DNA of 64,000 nucleotides from CAWFGW01 sp963815495 (GTDB taxonomy: Bacteria > Bacteroidota > Bacteroidia > Cytophagales > JAAEPT01). Location of the stretch: positions 76,690 to 140,689 of the forward strand of contig CAWFGW010000033.1 of assembly GCA_963815495.1 (NCBI GenBank). Direction: 5' to 3'. Made by a program: the position numbers and the translations under genes. Shown one piece after another: positions 35,619-43,989 of this stretch (its first letter is position 1; each line of letters opens with the position of its first letter). The notes below the pieces were generated by a model, which had not been told where the DNA came from, made no database searches, and saw only the letters and a program-made list of their open reading frames with translations.

Positions 35619-36614
35619 TTATTCATGATATAACACATAGAGAAGTGTTTGTCCGACTGCCTTTAACGTTTCTTTACTTACTGCTTCCATATTATCTTCT
35701 TGGGTGTGCCAATAATTTCCAAAGTAAAAGTTATTAGATTCAGGATCATGATGGATGATGTCAATAGTTGGAATACCGGCATTGCTGTTAATGAATGTAT
35801 GATCATCAGTAATGGGGTCGGAGTTTTTATTCACAAAATAAGCTCCATAGCCTAACTTTTGTCCAGCCTCCCAGACTTGTTTAACCACTAATGGTGCATA
35901 ATTTCTAGAAACACCTTCTTTATAGAAAGTGGCATTTTTGGCACCAACCATGTCTAATAATACTCCAAAATACGCGCGGTAACCAGGTATATGAAAATTT
36001 TTAGACCAATGCTGCGATCCCAAGCACCATGATTCAGCACTTCCTTCCCCATCATGGAAATGTGGTTGGCCATAGTCTTCCCCATCAAACAGGACAATAT
36101 CAACGCCTATTTTTAGTTTGTTTTCTATTTGAATTGTTCGAGCAATCTCCATAAGGATACCTACACCGCTTCCACCATCGTTTGCTCCGTCAATAGGTGT
36201 TTTCCATAGGGATTCATTATCTTGGTCAGAAAAAGGACGGGTGTCCCAATGAGCACAAAGTAAAATTCGTTTTGGAGCTTGGGGATTTATTGAAGCAATA
36301 ATGTTTGTTAATTTTAGTGGAGTACCATCAAAGGCATTCGCAGTAAAAGATTGCTCATAAACAGTGTCAGCATTCTCCTTTAAAAAATTTATAAAATAGC
36401 TAGCTGCTGCGCGATGTGCGGCTGTGTTTGGAACACGAGGTCCGAAGGCAACTTGTTTCTCTACGTAAAAAAAGGCACTGTCACTATTAAAAATTGGTAC
36501 GAAAACATCATCTTTTTCAACAACTTCGGGTTTAGTGTTTTCAGTAGTTTTAATCGCGTCCGAGCATGCAAATAAAGTAGCTCCAAGTAAAAGGATGTAT
36601 ATGTTATTCTTCAT
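35619..36614 (-). CDS. M28-family lipoprotein, probable glutaminyl-peptide cyclotransferase
   Basis: An exported lipoprotein: MKNNIYILLLGATLFAC is a signal with lipobox LFAC at residues 14-17. The M28 fold's metal ligands appear in order as HWDTRPFSDQD, DGANDGGSGVG, and LFDGEDYG, with late DDHTFI and HTQEDN blocks. The single-zinc animal-type glutaminyl cyclases of Bacteroidota (as in Porphyromonas) share the DxRPxxD and EDYG wording, so it probably converts N-terminal Gln of exported proteins to pyroglutamate. A generic aminopeptidase cannot be excluded. It overlaps cysS by 11 bases. Confidence 0.75.
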   Translation of the reverse strand: MKNNIYILLLGATLFACSDAIKTTENTKPEVVEKDDVFVPIFNSDSAFFYVEKQVAFGPRVPNTAAHRAAASYFINFLKENADTVYEQSFTANAFDGTPLKLTNIIASINPQAPKRILLCAHWDTRPFSDQDNESLWKTPIDGANDGGSGVGILMEIARTIQIENKLKIGVDIVLFDGEDYGQPHFHDGEGSAESWCLGSQHWSKNFHIPGYRAYFGVLLDMVGAKNATFYKEGVSRNYAPLVVKQVWEAGQKLGYGAYFVNKNSDPITDDHTFINSNAGIPTIDIIHHDPESNNFYFGNYWHTQEDNMEAVSKETLKAVGQTLLYVLYHE

Positions 36615-38091
36615 AAGCCCAGTCGATTTTGTGTTTCATGTCGCGAATTACTAATCCTCTTTCTTTAAAACGAGCTCTTAGTTGATCTACAACATCATAG
36701 TCTTTAGCCTCTTTTGCAGAGGTGTACGTATTTAATTCTTTTTTTATTTCGAGTTTTTCTTCGGAAGTCATTTCCTCTTTTAAGCCTAAAATGTCAATTA
36801 CAAATGCATTAAAAGTTGCTTTCAATAGGTTGAAAGTCTTTTCAGTAACTACTCCAGTATTAAAGTTTCCATTATTAAAGGCATTAATAGTTTTTGTTAG
36901 GTTGAACAAATTTGCTATCACCTGAGCAGTATTAAAATCATCATTAATGGCTCTGTAGCAGCCTTCACTTGAGGTAATAATAGTTGTTTCCTGTTTTTGG
37001 TTGAGAGCTTCTTGACCAGAATAGTTTAGATCCTGCAGCGCTCGGTAGGCATTTATTAATTTATTAAACCCTTTTTTTGCTGCTTGCAATGCTTCGTTAG
37101 AGAAATCTAAAGTTCCTCTATAATGCGCTTGTAATACAAAAAACCGAATTGTCATAGGAGCATATGCACGATCTAATAATTCATGATTTCCATTGTACAA
37201 TTGCTGTAATGTGATAAAGTTTCCCAACGATTTACCCATCTTTTGCCCATTGATGGTAATCATGTTGTTATGCATCCAATAGTTAACTGGCGAAGAGTGA
37301 TCACATGCTTTGCATTGTGCTATTTCAGCTTCATGGTGAGGAAATTTTAAGTCCATGCCTCCACCATGAATATCAAACTGTTTCCCTAAGTATTTTGTGC
37401 TCATGGCAGAACATTCCAAGTGCCAACCAGGGTAACCATCGCTCCATGGTGAAGGCCATCGCATGATGTGTGTGGGTGAGGCTTTTTTCCAAAGGGCAAA
37501 ATCTAATGCGCTGCGTTTCTCGTCCTGTCCATCTAAAGCACGACTTCCTGCTAACATATCTTCTACAATTCGTCCCGATAGTTTACCATAGTCGTTACCG
37601 TCTTTATAATATTTTTCTAAGTCAAAATATACAGAACCATTTATCTCGTAGGCATATCCGTTTTTCAGGATTTGCTCCACCATTTCAATTTGTTCCTGAA
37701 TATGATCTGTAGCACGTGGCTCTATGTCAGGAGGTAAAGCATTAAGTTTACTCGTCACATCATGGTAGATAGCGGTATAATGTCTGGCGATTTCTATCGG
37801 TTCTACTTTTTCCTCTCGTGCTTTTTTTCCTATCTTATCTTCACCTTCATCGGCATCATTCTCTAAGTGGCCTACATCAGTAATGTTTCTTACGTAGGTT
37901 ACCTTATTTCCTAAATGTCTTAGGTAGCGAGAGACAACATCAAAAGTGATTACAGGGCGAGTATTACCTAGATGTGGATCGCCATACACAGTCGGTCCAC
38001 AAACGTACATCCCTACTTTTCCTTCAACTATGGGTTTGAAAACCTCTTTTTTACCCGTAAGGGAGTTATAAATGACGAGTTCCTGATTCAT
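36604..38091 (-). CDS. cysS: Cysteinyl-tRNA synthetase
   Basis: Charges tRNA-Cys. The class I HIGH motif appears as PHLGN in CGPTVYGDPHLGNTRP, and the KMSKS loop as KMGKSLGNF (Ser to Gly at the third position, which I recall as common in Bacteroidota). The zinc ligands are consistent with the early Cys (CGPTVY), CSAMS, and HHEAEIAQ. The 495-residue length is normal, with an anticodon-binding C-terminal helical domain. It overlaps the M28 gene downstream by 11 bases and follows the nuclease-family gene by 22 bases. Confidence 0.95.
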   Translation of the reverse strand: MNQELVIYNSLTGKKEVFKPIVEGKVGMYVCGPTVYGDPHLGNTRPVITFDVVSRYLRHLGNKVTYVRNITDVGHLENDADEGEDKIGKKAREEKVEPIEIARHYTAIYHDVTSKLNALPPDIEPRATDHIQEQIEMVEQILKNGYAYEINGSVYFDLEKYYKDGNDYGKLSGRIVEDMLAGSRALDGQDEKRSALDFALWKKASPTHIMRWPSPWSDGYPGWHLECSAMSTKYLGKQFDIHGGGMDLKFPHHEAEIAQCKACDHSSPVNYWMHNNMITINGQKMGKSLGNFITLQQLYNGNHELLDRAYAPMTIRFFVLQAHYRGTLDFSNEALQAAKKGFNKLINAYRALQDLNYSGQEALNQKQETTIITSSEGCYRAINDDFNTAQVIANLFNLTKTINAFNNGNFNTGVVTEKTFNLLKATFNAFVIDILGLKEEMTSEEKLEIKKELNTYTSAKEAKDYDVVDQLRARFKERGLVIRDMKHKIDWAYEE

Positions 38092-38113
38092 GCGACAAAG
38101 ATAGAAAATTCGA

Positions 38114-39163
38114 TTAATCCGATTGTTTTTTTAAAGAATAAACCCCTATTAAAGGGTAGTGATCAGAATGAGGCATCTCTTTAGCTACTCTGATGTGGTT
38201 ACAGATAAGATTATCTGAATGGAATTGGTAATCAATTCGAATGTTTGGTAATTTTTCATGGTGGAAAGTGCTTCCATACCCCCTTCCTGCCTCTAAAAAT
38301 GAGTCTTTGAAATTGTTTCGTAGTGACTTATAAGCAACAGATATCGGTGTATCATTGAAATCACCACAAATAATAAATGGGTAGGGTGATTGATTAGCAT
38401 GGTTAACTATTTTCTTCACTTGATTCACTCTAACTTTGGCGGTGGATAAGTATTTTTCTAAAAAATTTTTTTTCCCTTCCGAAGTTGAAATGGCATCTAT
38501 TTGTGCTTCTTTAAACTTATTTGATTCTAAATGACAGGAGTATACTCTTATGGTGTCGTTGTTTTTTGTAATGTCAATGTAAAAACTTCCGTTCACATCT
38601 TTATCGTGTTTTAATTCTTTAAATCCAATAATTGGGTGTTTTGAAAAAACAATAGCACCGTAGGTATTTCCTGCTTTATTTTTTGTTCCAATGTCATAAT
38701 AATGTCTGGGGTATTTTTTTTTCAGGATAGGAAGTACATTTATTTTTTTGTTTTTTGGACTGTTATAAAACTCTTGAAGACATAAAATATCAGCATCAAC
38801 TTTTGAAATCCAATCAATCATCTCAGTAGTTGTAGTCATGCCTGGTGATTGTAAGTTCATATAACTATTGAAGACGTGCACGTTGTAGTTTACCACTGTT
38901 AAGTCTTTTCTTGTGCTTTGCTTTTTTAAACGAGGAAGTGCATATAGGCTGTTAATAGTAGAATAAGTAATTAAGATTAACACGAGTGATTTCCAGCAAA
39001 TAGTTGTTTTTTTGAAAAGTTGCCGAAGCCAAATGAGAAAAGAAAAAATAAAAATAAAACATTCTCCAAAGCCTGCTAATGAATAAAGAGGTGATTGTAA
39101 CCACAAAAGTAACTTAATTCCACCAGCAAAAAGTAGTAAGAAGATGAAAACAAACCGATTCAT
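38114..39163 (-). CDS. Endonuclease/exonuclease/phosphatase family membrane protein
   Basis: A 349-residue protein with about three hydrophobic segments in residues 1-75, then an EEP fold facing the periplasm. Motifs: VVNYNVHVFNS (Asn), DILCLQEFY (Glu, metal ligand), SCHLESN, FIICGDFNDTP (catalytic Asp/Asn), and SDHYPLIGVY (final Asp-His). These are the residues of the DNase I/Mg phosphodiesterase superfamily. The substrate may be a nucleic acid or a phospholipid/phosphate ester; sequence does not decide. It precedes cysS on the same strand and is divergent from rimP. Confidence 0.88.
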   Translation of the reverse strand: MNRFVFIFLLLFAGGIKLLLWLQSPLYSLAGFGECFIFIFSFLIWLRQLFKKTTICWKSLVLILITYSTINSLYALPRLKKQSTRKDLTVVNYNVHVFNSYMNLQSPGMTTTTEMIDWISKVDADILCLQEFYNSPKNKKINVLPILKKKYPRHYYDIGTKNKAGNTYGAIVFSKHPIIGFKELKHDKDVNGSFYIDITKNNDTIRVYSCHLESNKFKEAQIDAISTSEGKKNFLEKYLSTAKVRVNQVKKIVNHANQSPYPFIICGDFNDTPISVAYKSLRNNFKDSFLEAGRGYGSTFHHEKLPNIRIDYQFHSDNLICNHIRVAKEMPHSDHYPLIGVYSLKKQSD

Positions 39164-39183
39164 GACGAAAGATACATTGAAAG

Positions 39184-39215
39184 TTTGGTTGAATCATCTA
39201 TTTATTCTAATTTTG
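39184..39215 (+). promoter_or_regulatory. Bacteroidota-type promoter for rimP-nusA-infB
   Basis: TTTG at 39184-39187 and TAATTTTG at 39208-39215 are 20 bases apart, a full match to the Bacteroidota consensus. Transcription would start near 39222, giving a leader of about 48 bases that includes the hairpin at 39243-39262. Confidence 0.75.
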
Positions 39216-39242
39216 CAGCAGTTCATATGGTAATGAGTTGAT

Positions 39243-39266
39243 GAGGGGACAAAAGTCCCCTCTTTT
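39243..39266 (+). promoter_or_regulatory. Terminator-like leader hairpin before rimP
   Basis: GAGGGGAC (39243-39250) and GTCCCCTC (39255-39262) form a perfect, GC-rich 8-bp stem with loop AAAA, followed by TTTT. It lies between the predicted transcription start (about 39222) and the rimP ATG at 39270. It could act as an attenuator or occlude the ribosome site. In E. coli the homologous operon is autoregulated by NusA; a similar role here is inference. Confidence 0.6.
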
Positions 39267-39269
39267 ATT

Positions 39270-39755
39270 ATGCTAAAAACTGTAGAAACGCGATTAAAGG
39301 AAATCATTGAAAGTAATCTCCAAAACGACAAAGTATTTTTGGTAGATTTGAAAGTTTCAGTAGCTGGAAGTAATAGTAAGGTTGCTGTGATTTTAGATGG
39401 TGATGAGGGTGTTGGCATTGATGAATGTGCTGAAATTAGTCGTCAAGTAGGGAACACAATAGAAGAGGAAGAGCTTTTTACCGAAGCTTATAATCTTGAG
39501 GTTTCCTCACCAGGATTAGATCAACCGCTGAAGCTTACACGTCAGTACAAAAAGAATATCGGAAGGGATGTTCGGATTCTTTTGAAGGAGTCTTCAGGAG
39601 AATTACTTGGAAAACTTGAAGGTGTGAATGAAGAAGGAGTCGAAGTTCGAGAACAAAAAAAAGGGAAGAAAAACGGACCAGTAACTTACGAAAATGATGT
39701 GAAATTGGTCCCATTTGATGAAATACATAAAACAACAATTCTGATTCAGTTTTAA
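39270..39755 (+). CDS. rimP: Ribosome maturation factor RimP
   Basis: Needed for 30S subunit maturation. The N-terminal alpha-beta domain shows VDLKVSVAGSNSKVAVILDG, GVGIDECAEISRQVG and YNLEVSSPGLDQPLKLTRQY (the family core). The C-terminal SH3-like domain is at about residues 85-161. At 161 residues it is normal. It is the first gene of the rimP-nusA-infB operon, with 9 bases to nusA. Confidence 0.95.
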   Translation: MLKTVETRLKEIIESNLQNDKVFLVDLKVSVAGSNSKVAVILDGDEGVGIDECAEISRQVGNTIEEEELFTEAYNLEVSSPGLDQPLKLTRQYKKNIGRDVRILLKESSGELLGKLEGVNEEGVEVREQKKGKKNGPVTYENDVKLVPFDEIHKTTILIQF

Positions 39756-39764
39756 TTTAAAACA

Positions 39765-41039
39765 ATGGATGCTTCAACATTAATCGAATCGTTTGCAGAG
39801 TTTGCCAAGTTAAAGAATATTGACCGGCAGACGATGATAAGAATTCTGGAAGACGTTTTCAGAACGATGATTCGTAAAAAATACGTGACGGATGAAAACT
39901 TTGATGTTATCATCAACTTAGACAAAGGTGACCTTGAGATTTGGAGGTACAGAACTATTGTTGATGATGACGCAGACGTTTACGACCCCACTAATAAAGA
40001 GGATGACTTCGAATTTGAAGATAACTTACATATTAAAATTTCTGACGCTAAGAAAATTGAAGCTGACTTTGAAGTTGGTGAAGAGGTAGCTGAAGAAGTT
40101 AAATTAGAGGACTTTGGTCGAAGAGTGGTTATGACTGCACGTCAAACCTTAATTCAAAAAGTTAAAGACTTAGAAAAAGATATCTTATTCCAGCAGTATA
40201 AGGATATAGTAGGCGAAATTGTAAGCGTTGAAGTTTACCAAACATTAAGCCGTGAAGTTCTTTGTGTTGATGACGAAGGCAATGAGGTAAGTTTACCGAA
40301 GGGTGAACAAATTCCAAAAGATAGGTTTAGAAAAGGAGATACATTAAGAGCAATTATTCATCGTGTAGAGATGAATAACGGAAATCCTAAAATTATCCTT
40401 TCTAGAACTTCTCCTGAGTTCTTAATGCGATTGTTTGAGAGTGAAGTTCCAGAAGTATTTGACGGTTTAATCTCAATAAGAAAAGTAGTAAGAGAGCCAG
40501 GTGAAAGAGCAAAAGTAGCTGTCGAATCATTTGATGATAGAATTGATCCTGTAGGTGCATGTGTAGGTATGAAAGGGTCTCGTATCCATAGTATCGTACG
40601 TGAACTAGAGAATGAAAATATTGATGTAATTAACTACACTGATAACTTGGAGTTGTATATTGCTAGAGCATTAAGCCCTGCAAAAATCACAAGTATCAAA
40701 GCAGGTGAAGGTGACCGAATTGCGGTTTACCTGAAGCCTGACCAAGTGTCTTTGGCAATTGGTAAAGGTGGTCAAAACATCAAATTAGCCAGCAAATTAA
40801 TCGGAAAAGAAATTGACGTGTATAGAGAACTTGCAGATTTTGAGCAAGAAGAAGATGTTGATTTGGATGAATTTGTTGACGAAATAGATAGCTGGGTTAT
40901 CGATGAATTGAAACGTATAGGTTTGGATACTGCTAAAAGTGTGCTTGCCTTAACGAAAGAAGATTTAATTCGAAGAACTGAGCTTGAAGAAGAAACAGTA
41001 GATGACTTATTTGGAATCTTAGTAAAAGAATTCGAGTAA
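39765..41039 (+). CDS. nusA: Transcription termination/antitermination protein NusA
   Basis: Binds RNA polymerase and nascent RNA to modulate pausing, termination and antitermination. Order: N-terminal polymerase-binding domain (about 1-130), S1 domain (about 135-200; VGEIVSVEVYQTLSRE), and two KH domains (about 230-350; VGACVGMKGSRIHSIVREL, VSLAIGKGGQNIKLASKLIG). A single short helical C-terminal region follows, ending DDLFGILVKEFE. At 424 residues it lacks the full pair of acidic repeats of E. coli NusA (495 residues), as is usual in this phylum. Confidence 0.96.
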   Translation: MDASTLIESFAEFAKLKNIDRQTMIRILEDVFRTMIRKKYVTDENFDVIINLDKGDLEIWRYRTIVDDDADVYDPTNKEDDFEFEDNLHIKISDAKKIEADFEVGEEVAEEVKLEDFGRRVVMTARQTLIQKVKDLEKDILFQQYKDIVGEIVSVEVYQTLSREVLCVDDEGNEVSLPKGEQIPKDRFRKGDTLRAIIHRVEMNNGNPKIILSRTSPEFLMRLFESEVPEVFDGLISIRKVVREPGERAKVAVESFDDRIDPVGACVGMKGSRIHSIVRELENENIDVINYTDNLELYIARALSPAKITSIKAGEGDRIAVYLKPDQVSLAIGKGGQNIKLASKLIGKEIDVYRELADFEQEEDVDLDEFVDEIDSWVIDELKRIGLDTAKSVLALTKEDLIRRTELEEETVDDLFGILVKEFE

Positions 41040-41075
41040 GTAGTTACACACTTTAAAGAAACAAAGTTTTTCTGT

Positions 41076-43871
41076 ATGTCAGAGACTCAAACAATGCGAT
41101 TGAGCCAAGTAGCTCGTAAACTCAATGTAGGATTAGCAACCATCGTAGATACTTTGGAAGGTAAAGGTCATGCAATTGACAGTAAGCCGAACACCAAAAT
41201 ATCTGCGGAGCAGTACAATATTTTACGGAAAGAGTTTCACGAGTCTGCTCTTGATAAAGAAGAGGCTTCTGAAATGACTATCGGTTTGAAGCACAAGGAA
41301 GATGTAGTGTTAAAAGCTACTGAACCTGTTGCTGAAGATGAACCTGACGAAGAGGAGGAGGTTGTAAAATCAACTGGTCATCGTCTACAGGGAATTAAGG
41401 TAGTGGGTAAAATTGATCTAAACCCTAAAAAGAAAGAGGCTCCGAAACCTGCGCCAGCTCCAGAGCCAAAGAAAGAAGCTCCGAAACCTGCGCCAACTCC
41501 AGAGCCAAAGAAAGAAGTAGAGCAACCGGTTGCTGCTCCAAAGCAAGAACCACCGAAAGCTCCCCCTGCACCTGAGGCGAAAAAAGAGGAAGCACCGAAA
41601 ACTGCTCCTGCACCTGAGGCGAAAAAAGAGGAAGCACCGAAAGCTTCTCCTACACCAGAAGCTAAAAAAGAGGAAGACACAAAACAAACGCCACCAACAT
41701 CTAGTGTAGAAACGTTTAAAGCAAAAGCTGATAACCTGAAAGGATTGACAGTTTTAGGCAAAATTGAATTGCCAAAAGCTCCTGTTGCTTCTTCAGATAA
41801 ACGGGGTGAGGACGATAGAAGAAAACGTAAAAGAGTTCGTATTGATAAACCAGTAAATGTTCGTAAGGACCAACCTGGAGGAAATCGAGGACCAAATAAT
41901 AAAGGTGGAAATACTAGTGGTGGGTATAAAGGTAAGAAACCAGTAACTAAGGTTGAGCCTACTGAAGCTGATATTCAAAACAAGATAAAAGAAACTATTG
42001 CTCGCCTTCAAGGAGGTAAAGACAAAAACAATAGATCGAGATATAGAAAAGAACGAAGAGATCTTCATGCTGAACAGCGCGAAGAAGAATTCCAAAAACA
42101 ACAAGAAGATGCTAAAAAGCTAAAGGTAACTGAGTTTATTTCAGCCAATGACTTAGCAACTTTAATGGCAGTGACTGTCAACGAAGTGATCTCAGTATGT
42201 ATGTCTTTAGGAATGTTTGTCTCTATTAATCAGCGTCTTGATGCAGAGGCAATCACTGTTATCGCAGATGAGTTTGGTTTTGCTATTGAATTCACGAATG
42301 AGGAAGACGAAAGTGAAGAAACTATCGAAAGTGACGAAGATGACGAAGCGGACTTAATCGAAAGAGCCCCAGTTGTCACCATTATGGGACACGTTGACCA
42401 CGGTAAAACATCATTACTCGATTACATGAGAAAATCTGATGTAGCATCTGGTGAAGCAGGTGGTATTACGCAGCACATCGGTTCATATAGTGTGAAAGTT
42501 GGTGATGACAAACGTATTGCTTTCTTAGATACTCCTGGTCACGAGGCTTTTACTGCGATGCGTTCACGTGGTGCTAAATTAACAGATATTGTTGTTTTAG
42601 TAGTTGCCGCAGATGATCGAGTGATGCCTCAGACAAAAGAAGCTATTAACCATGCACAAGTAGCCGGGGTTCCTATTGTTATTGCATTAAACAAATGTGA
42701 TAAGCCAACAGCTAATCCTGAAAAAATTAAAGAAGAGTTAGCTAATCTAAATATTCTAGTAGAAGACTGGGGGGGTAAATATCAATGTCAACAAGTTTCT
42801 GCAAAAAGTGGTGAAGGAATTCCTGAATTACTTGAGAAAATCTTATTAGAAGCAGAAGTGCTTGAACTTAAAGCTAACCCAGACAGAGAAGCTGTAGGGA
42901 CAGTAGTTGAAGCATCTTTAGATAAAGGTAGAGGTTACCTATCTAACATATTAGTACAAAAAGGAACGCTTAGAGTAGGGGATATCGTGGTTGCAGGTCA
43001 ACATCATGGTAAAGTAAAAGCCATGACGGATCATAAAGGACGAAGATTGAAGGAAGCAGGTCCTTCTACTCCAGTTCAATTATTAGGTTTAGATGGAGCA
43101 CCACAAGCTGGCGATAAATTTACCGTAGTTGAGACTGAAAGAGAAGCTAAGGAAATAACTACACGAAGGGCTCAAATACAACGTGAGCAGTCGGTAAGAA
43201 CGAAAAAACACTTAACCTTAGATGAAATCGGTAGACGATTGGCTATAGGTAACTTCAAAGAGTTGAACTTGATTATCAAGGGTGATGTGGATGGTTCTGT
43301 GGAAGCATTGACAGATTCATTGTTGAAATTATCAACAGATGAAATCCAAGTGAATGTAATTCATAAAGGTGTCGGTTTAATTACAGAATCTGATGTGTTG
43401 CTAGCCTCTGCCTCAGATGCAATAATTATTGGTTTCCAAGTTCGTCCATCAGCAGGGGCGAAACGTATCGCTGAAAACGAAGAAATTGAAATTAGAACTT
43501 ACTCAATTATCTACCGTGCAATTGATGAGATGAAAGCTGCTCTTGAAGGAATGCTTGATCCAGAAACAGAAGAAGTAATTGTGGGGAATATTGAAATACG
43601 AGATGTATTCAAAATTACTAAAGTGGGTACTGTAGCAGGTTGTTATGTGTTAGATGGTACAGTGAAACGATCAAATACCATCAGAATTATTCGTGAAGGT
43701 GTTGTAACTTACGAAGGTGAAATTGGTGCATTGAAACGATTTAAAGACGATGTAGCCGAAGTGAAAAACAACTACGAATGTGGTTTGAGTATCAAAAACT
43801 TCAACGACCTTCAAGTGGGGGATATTGTAGAAGCATACGAAATACGTGAAACAAAGCGTAAGTTGAAATAA
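41076..43871 (+). CDS. infB: Translation initiation factor IF-2
   Basis: GTPase that brings initiator tRNA to the ribosome. The N-terminal domain (SETQTMRLSQVARKLNVG) is followed by a long low-complexity Pro/Ala/Lys/Glu region (about 122-210) made of tandem repeats, and a basic stretch (about 245-330). The G domain starts at GHVDHGKT (438-445), with DTPGHEAF and NKCD. Domains II-IV complete the protein of 931 residues, ending EAYEIRETKRKLK. It is the last gene of the operon, 36 bases after nusA, with a strong terminator downstream. Confidence 0.97.
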   Translation: MSETQTMRLSQVARKLNVGLATIVDTLEGKGHAIDSKPNTKISAEQYNILRKEFHESALDKEEASEMTIGLKHKEDVVLKATEPVAEDEPDEEEEVVKSTGHRLQGIKVVGKIDLNPKKKEAPKPAPAPEPKKEAPKPAPTPEPKKEVEQPVAAPKQEPPKAPPAPEAKKEEAPKTAPAPEAKKEEAPKASPTPEAKKEEDTKQTPPTSSVETFKAKADNLKGLTVLGKIELPKAPVASSDKRGEDDRRKRKRVRIDKPVNVRKDQPGGNRGPNNKGGNTSGGYKGKKPVTKVEPTEADIQNKIKETIARLQGGKDKNNRSRYRKERRDLHAEQREEEFQKQQEDAKKLKVTEFISANDLATLMAVTVNEVISVCMSLGMFVSINQRLDAEAITVIADEFGFAIEFTNEEDESEETIESDEDDEADLIERAPVVTIMGHVDHGKTSLLDYMRKSDVASGEAGGITQHIGSYSVKVGDDKRIAFLDTPGHEAFTAMRSRGAKLTDIVVLVVAADDRVMPQTKEAINHAQVAGVPIVIALNKCDKPTANPEKIKEELANLNILVEDWGGKYQCQQVSAKSGEGIPELLEKILLEAEVLELKANPDREAVGTVVEASLDKGRGYLSNILVQKGTLRVGDIVVAGQHHGKVKAMTDHKGRRLKEAGPSTPVQLLGLDGAPQAGDKFTVVETEREAKEITTRRAQIQREQSVRTKKHLTLDEIGRRLAIGNFKELNLIIKGDVDGSVEALTDSLLKLSTDEIQVNVIHKGVGLITESDVLLASASDAIIIGFQVRPSAGAKRIAENEEIEIRTYSIIYRAIDEMKAALEGMLDPETEEVIVGNIEIRDVFKITKVGTVAGCYVLDGTVKRSNTIRIIREGVVTYEGEIGALKRFKDDVAEVKNNYECGLSIKNFNDLQVGDIVEAYEIRETKRKLK
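41439..41681 (+). repeat. In-frame tandem repeats in infB
   Basis: Two adjacent 39-base units (41439-41477 and 41478-41516) differ at one base. After a short spacer there are 42-base units at 41556-41597 and 41598-41639 and a diverged third at about 41640-41681. They encode Pro-Ala-Glu-Lys linkers of IF-2. Such repeats can change copy number by slippage without breaking the frame. Confidence 0.85.
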
Positions 43872-43901
43872 ATAGACTTATACAACTTAGCGTTAATAAT
43901 C

Positions 43902-43939
43902 AACCCTCATTATTTTAATAATGAGGGTTTTCTTTTTTT
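43902..43939 (+). terminator. Rho-independent terminator after infB
   Basis: A 13-bp inverted repeat (43902-43914 with 43917-43929), rich in GGG/CCC near its base, is followed by a T-rich run to about 43939. The inner A-T pairs would open to form the loop. It lies 30 bases after the infB stop. Confidence 0.88.
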
Positions 43940-43989
43940 AATGATTTTTTCCATGGATTTTTGTTTAGGTAACTAACTATTAATGAATT

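Noticed and set aside
41378..41761. Long minus-strand open frames opposite the infB repeats
   Set aside because: They arise from the repetitive Pro/Ala/Lys/Glu codons of infB; the translations are low-complexity (Ser/Phe/Gly or Arg/Phe runs) and no promoter or family match is visible.
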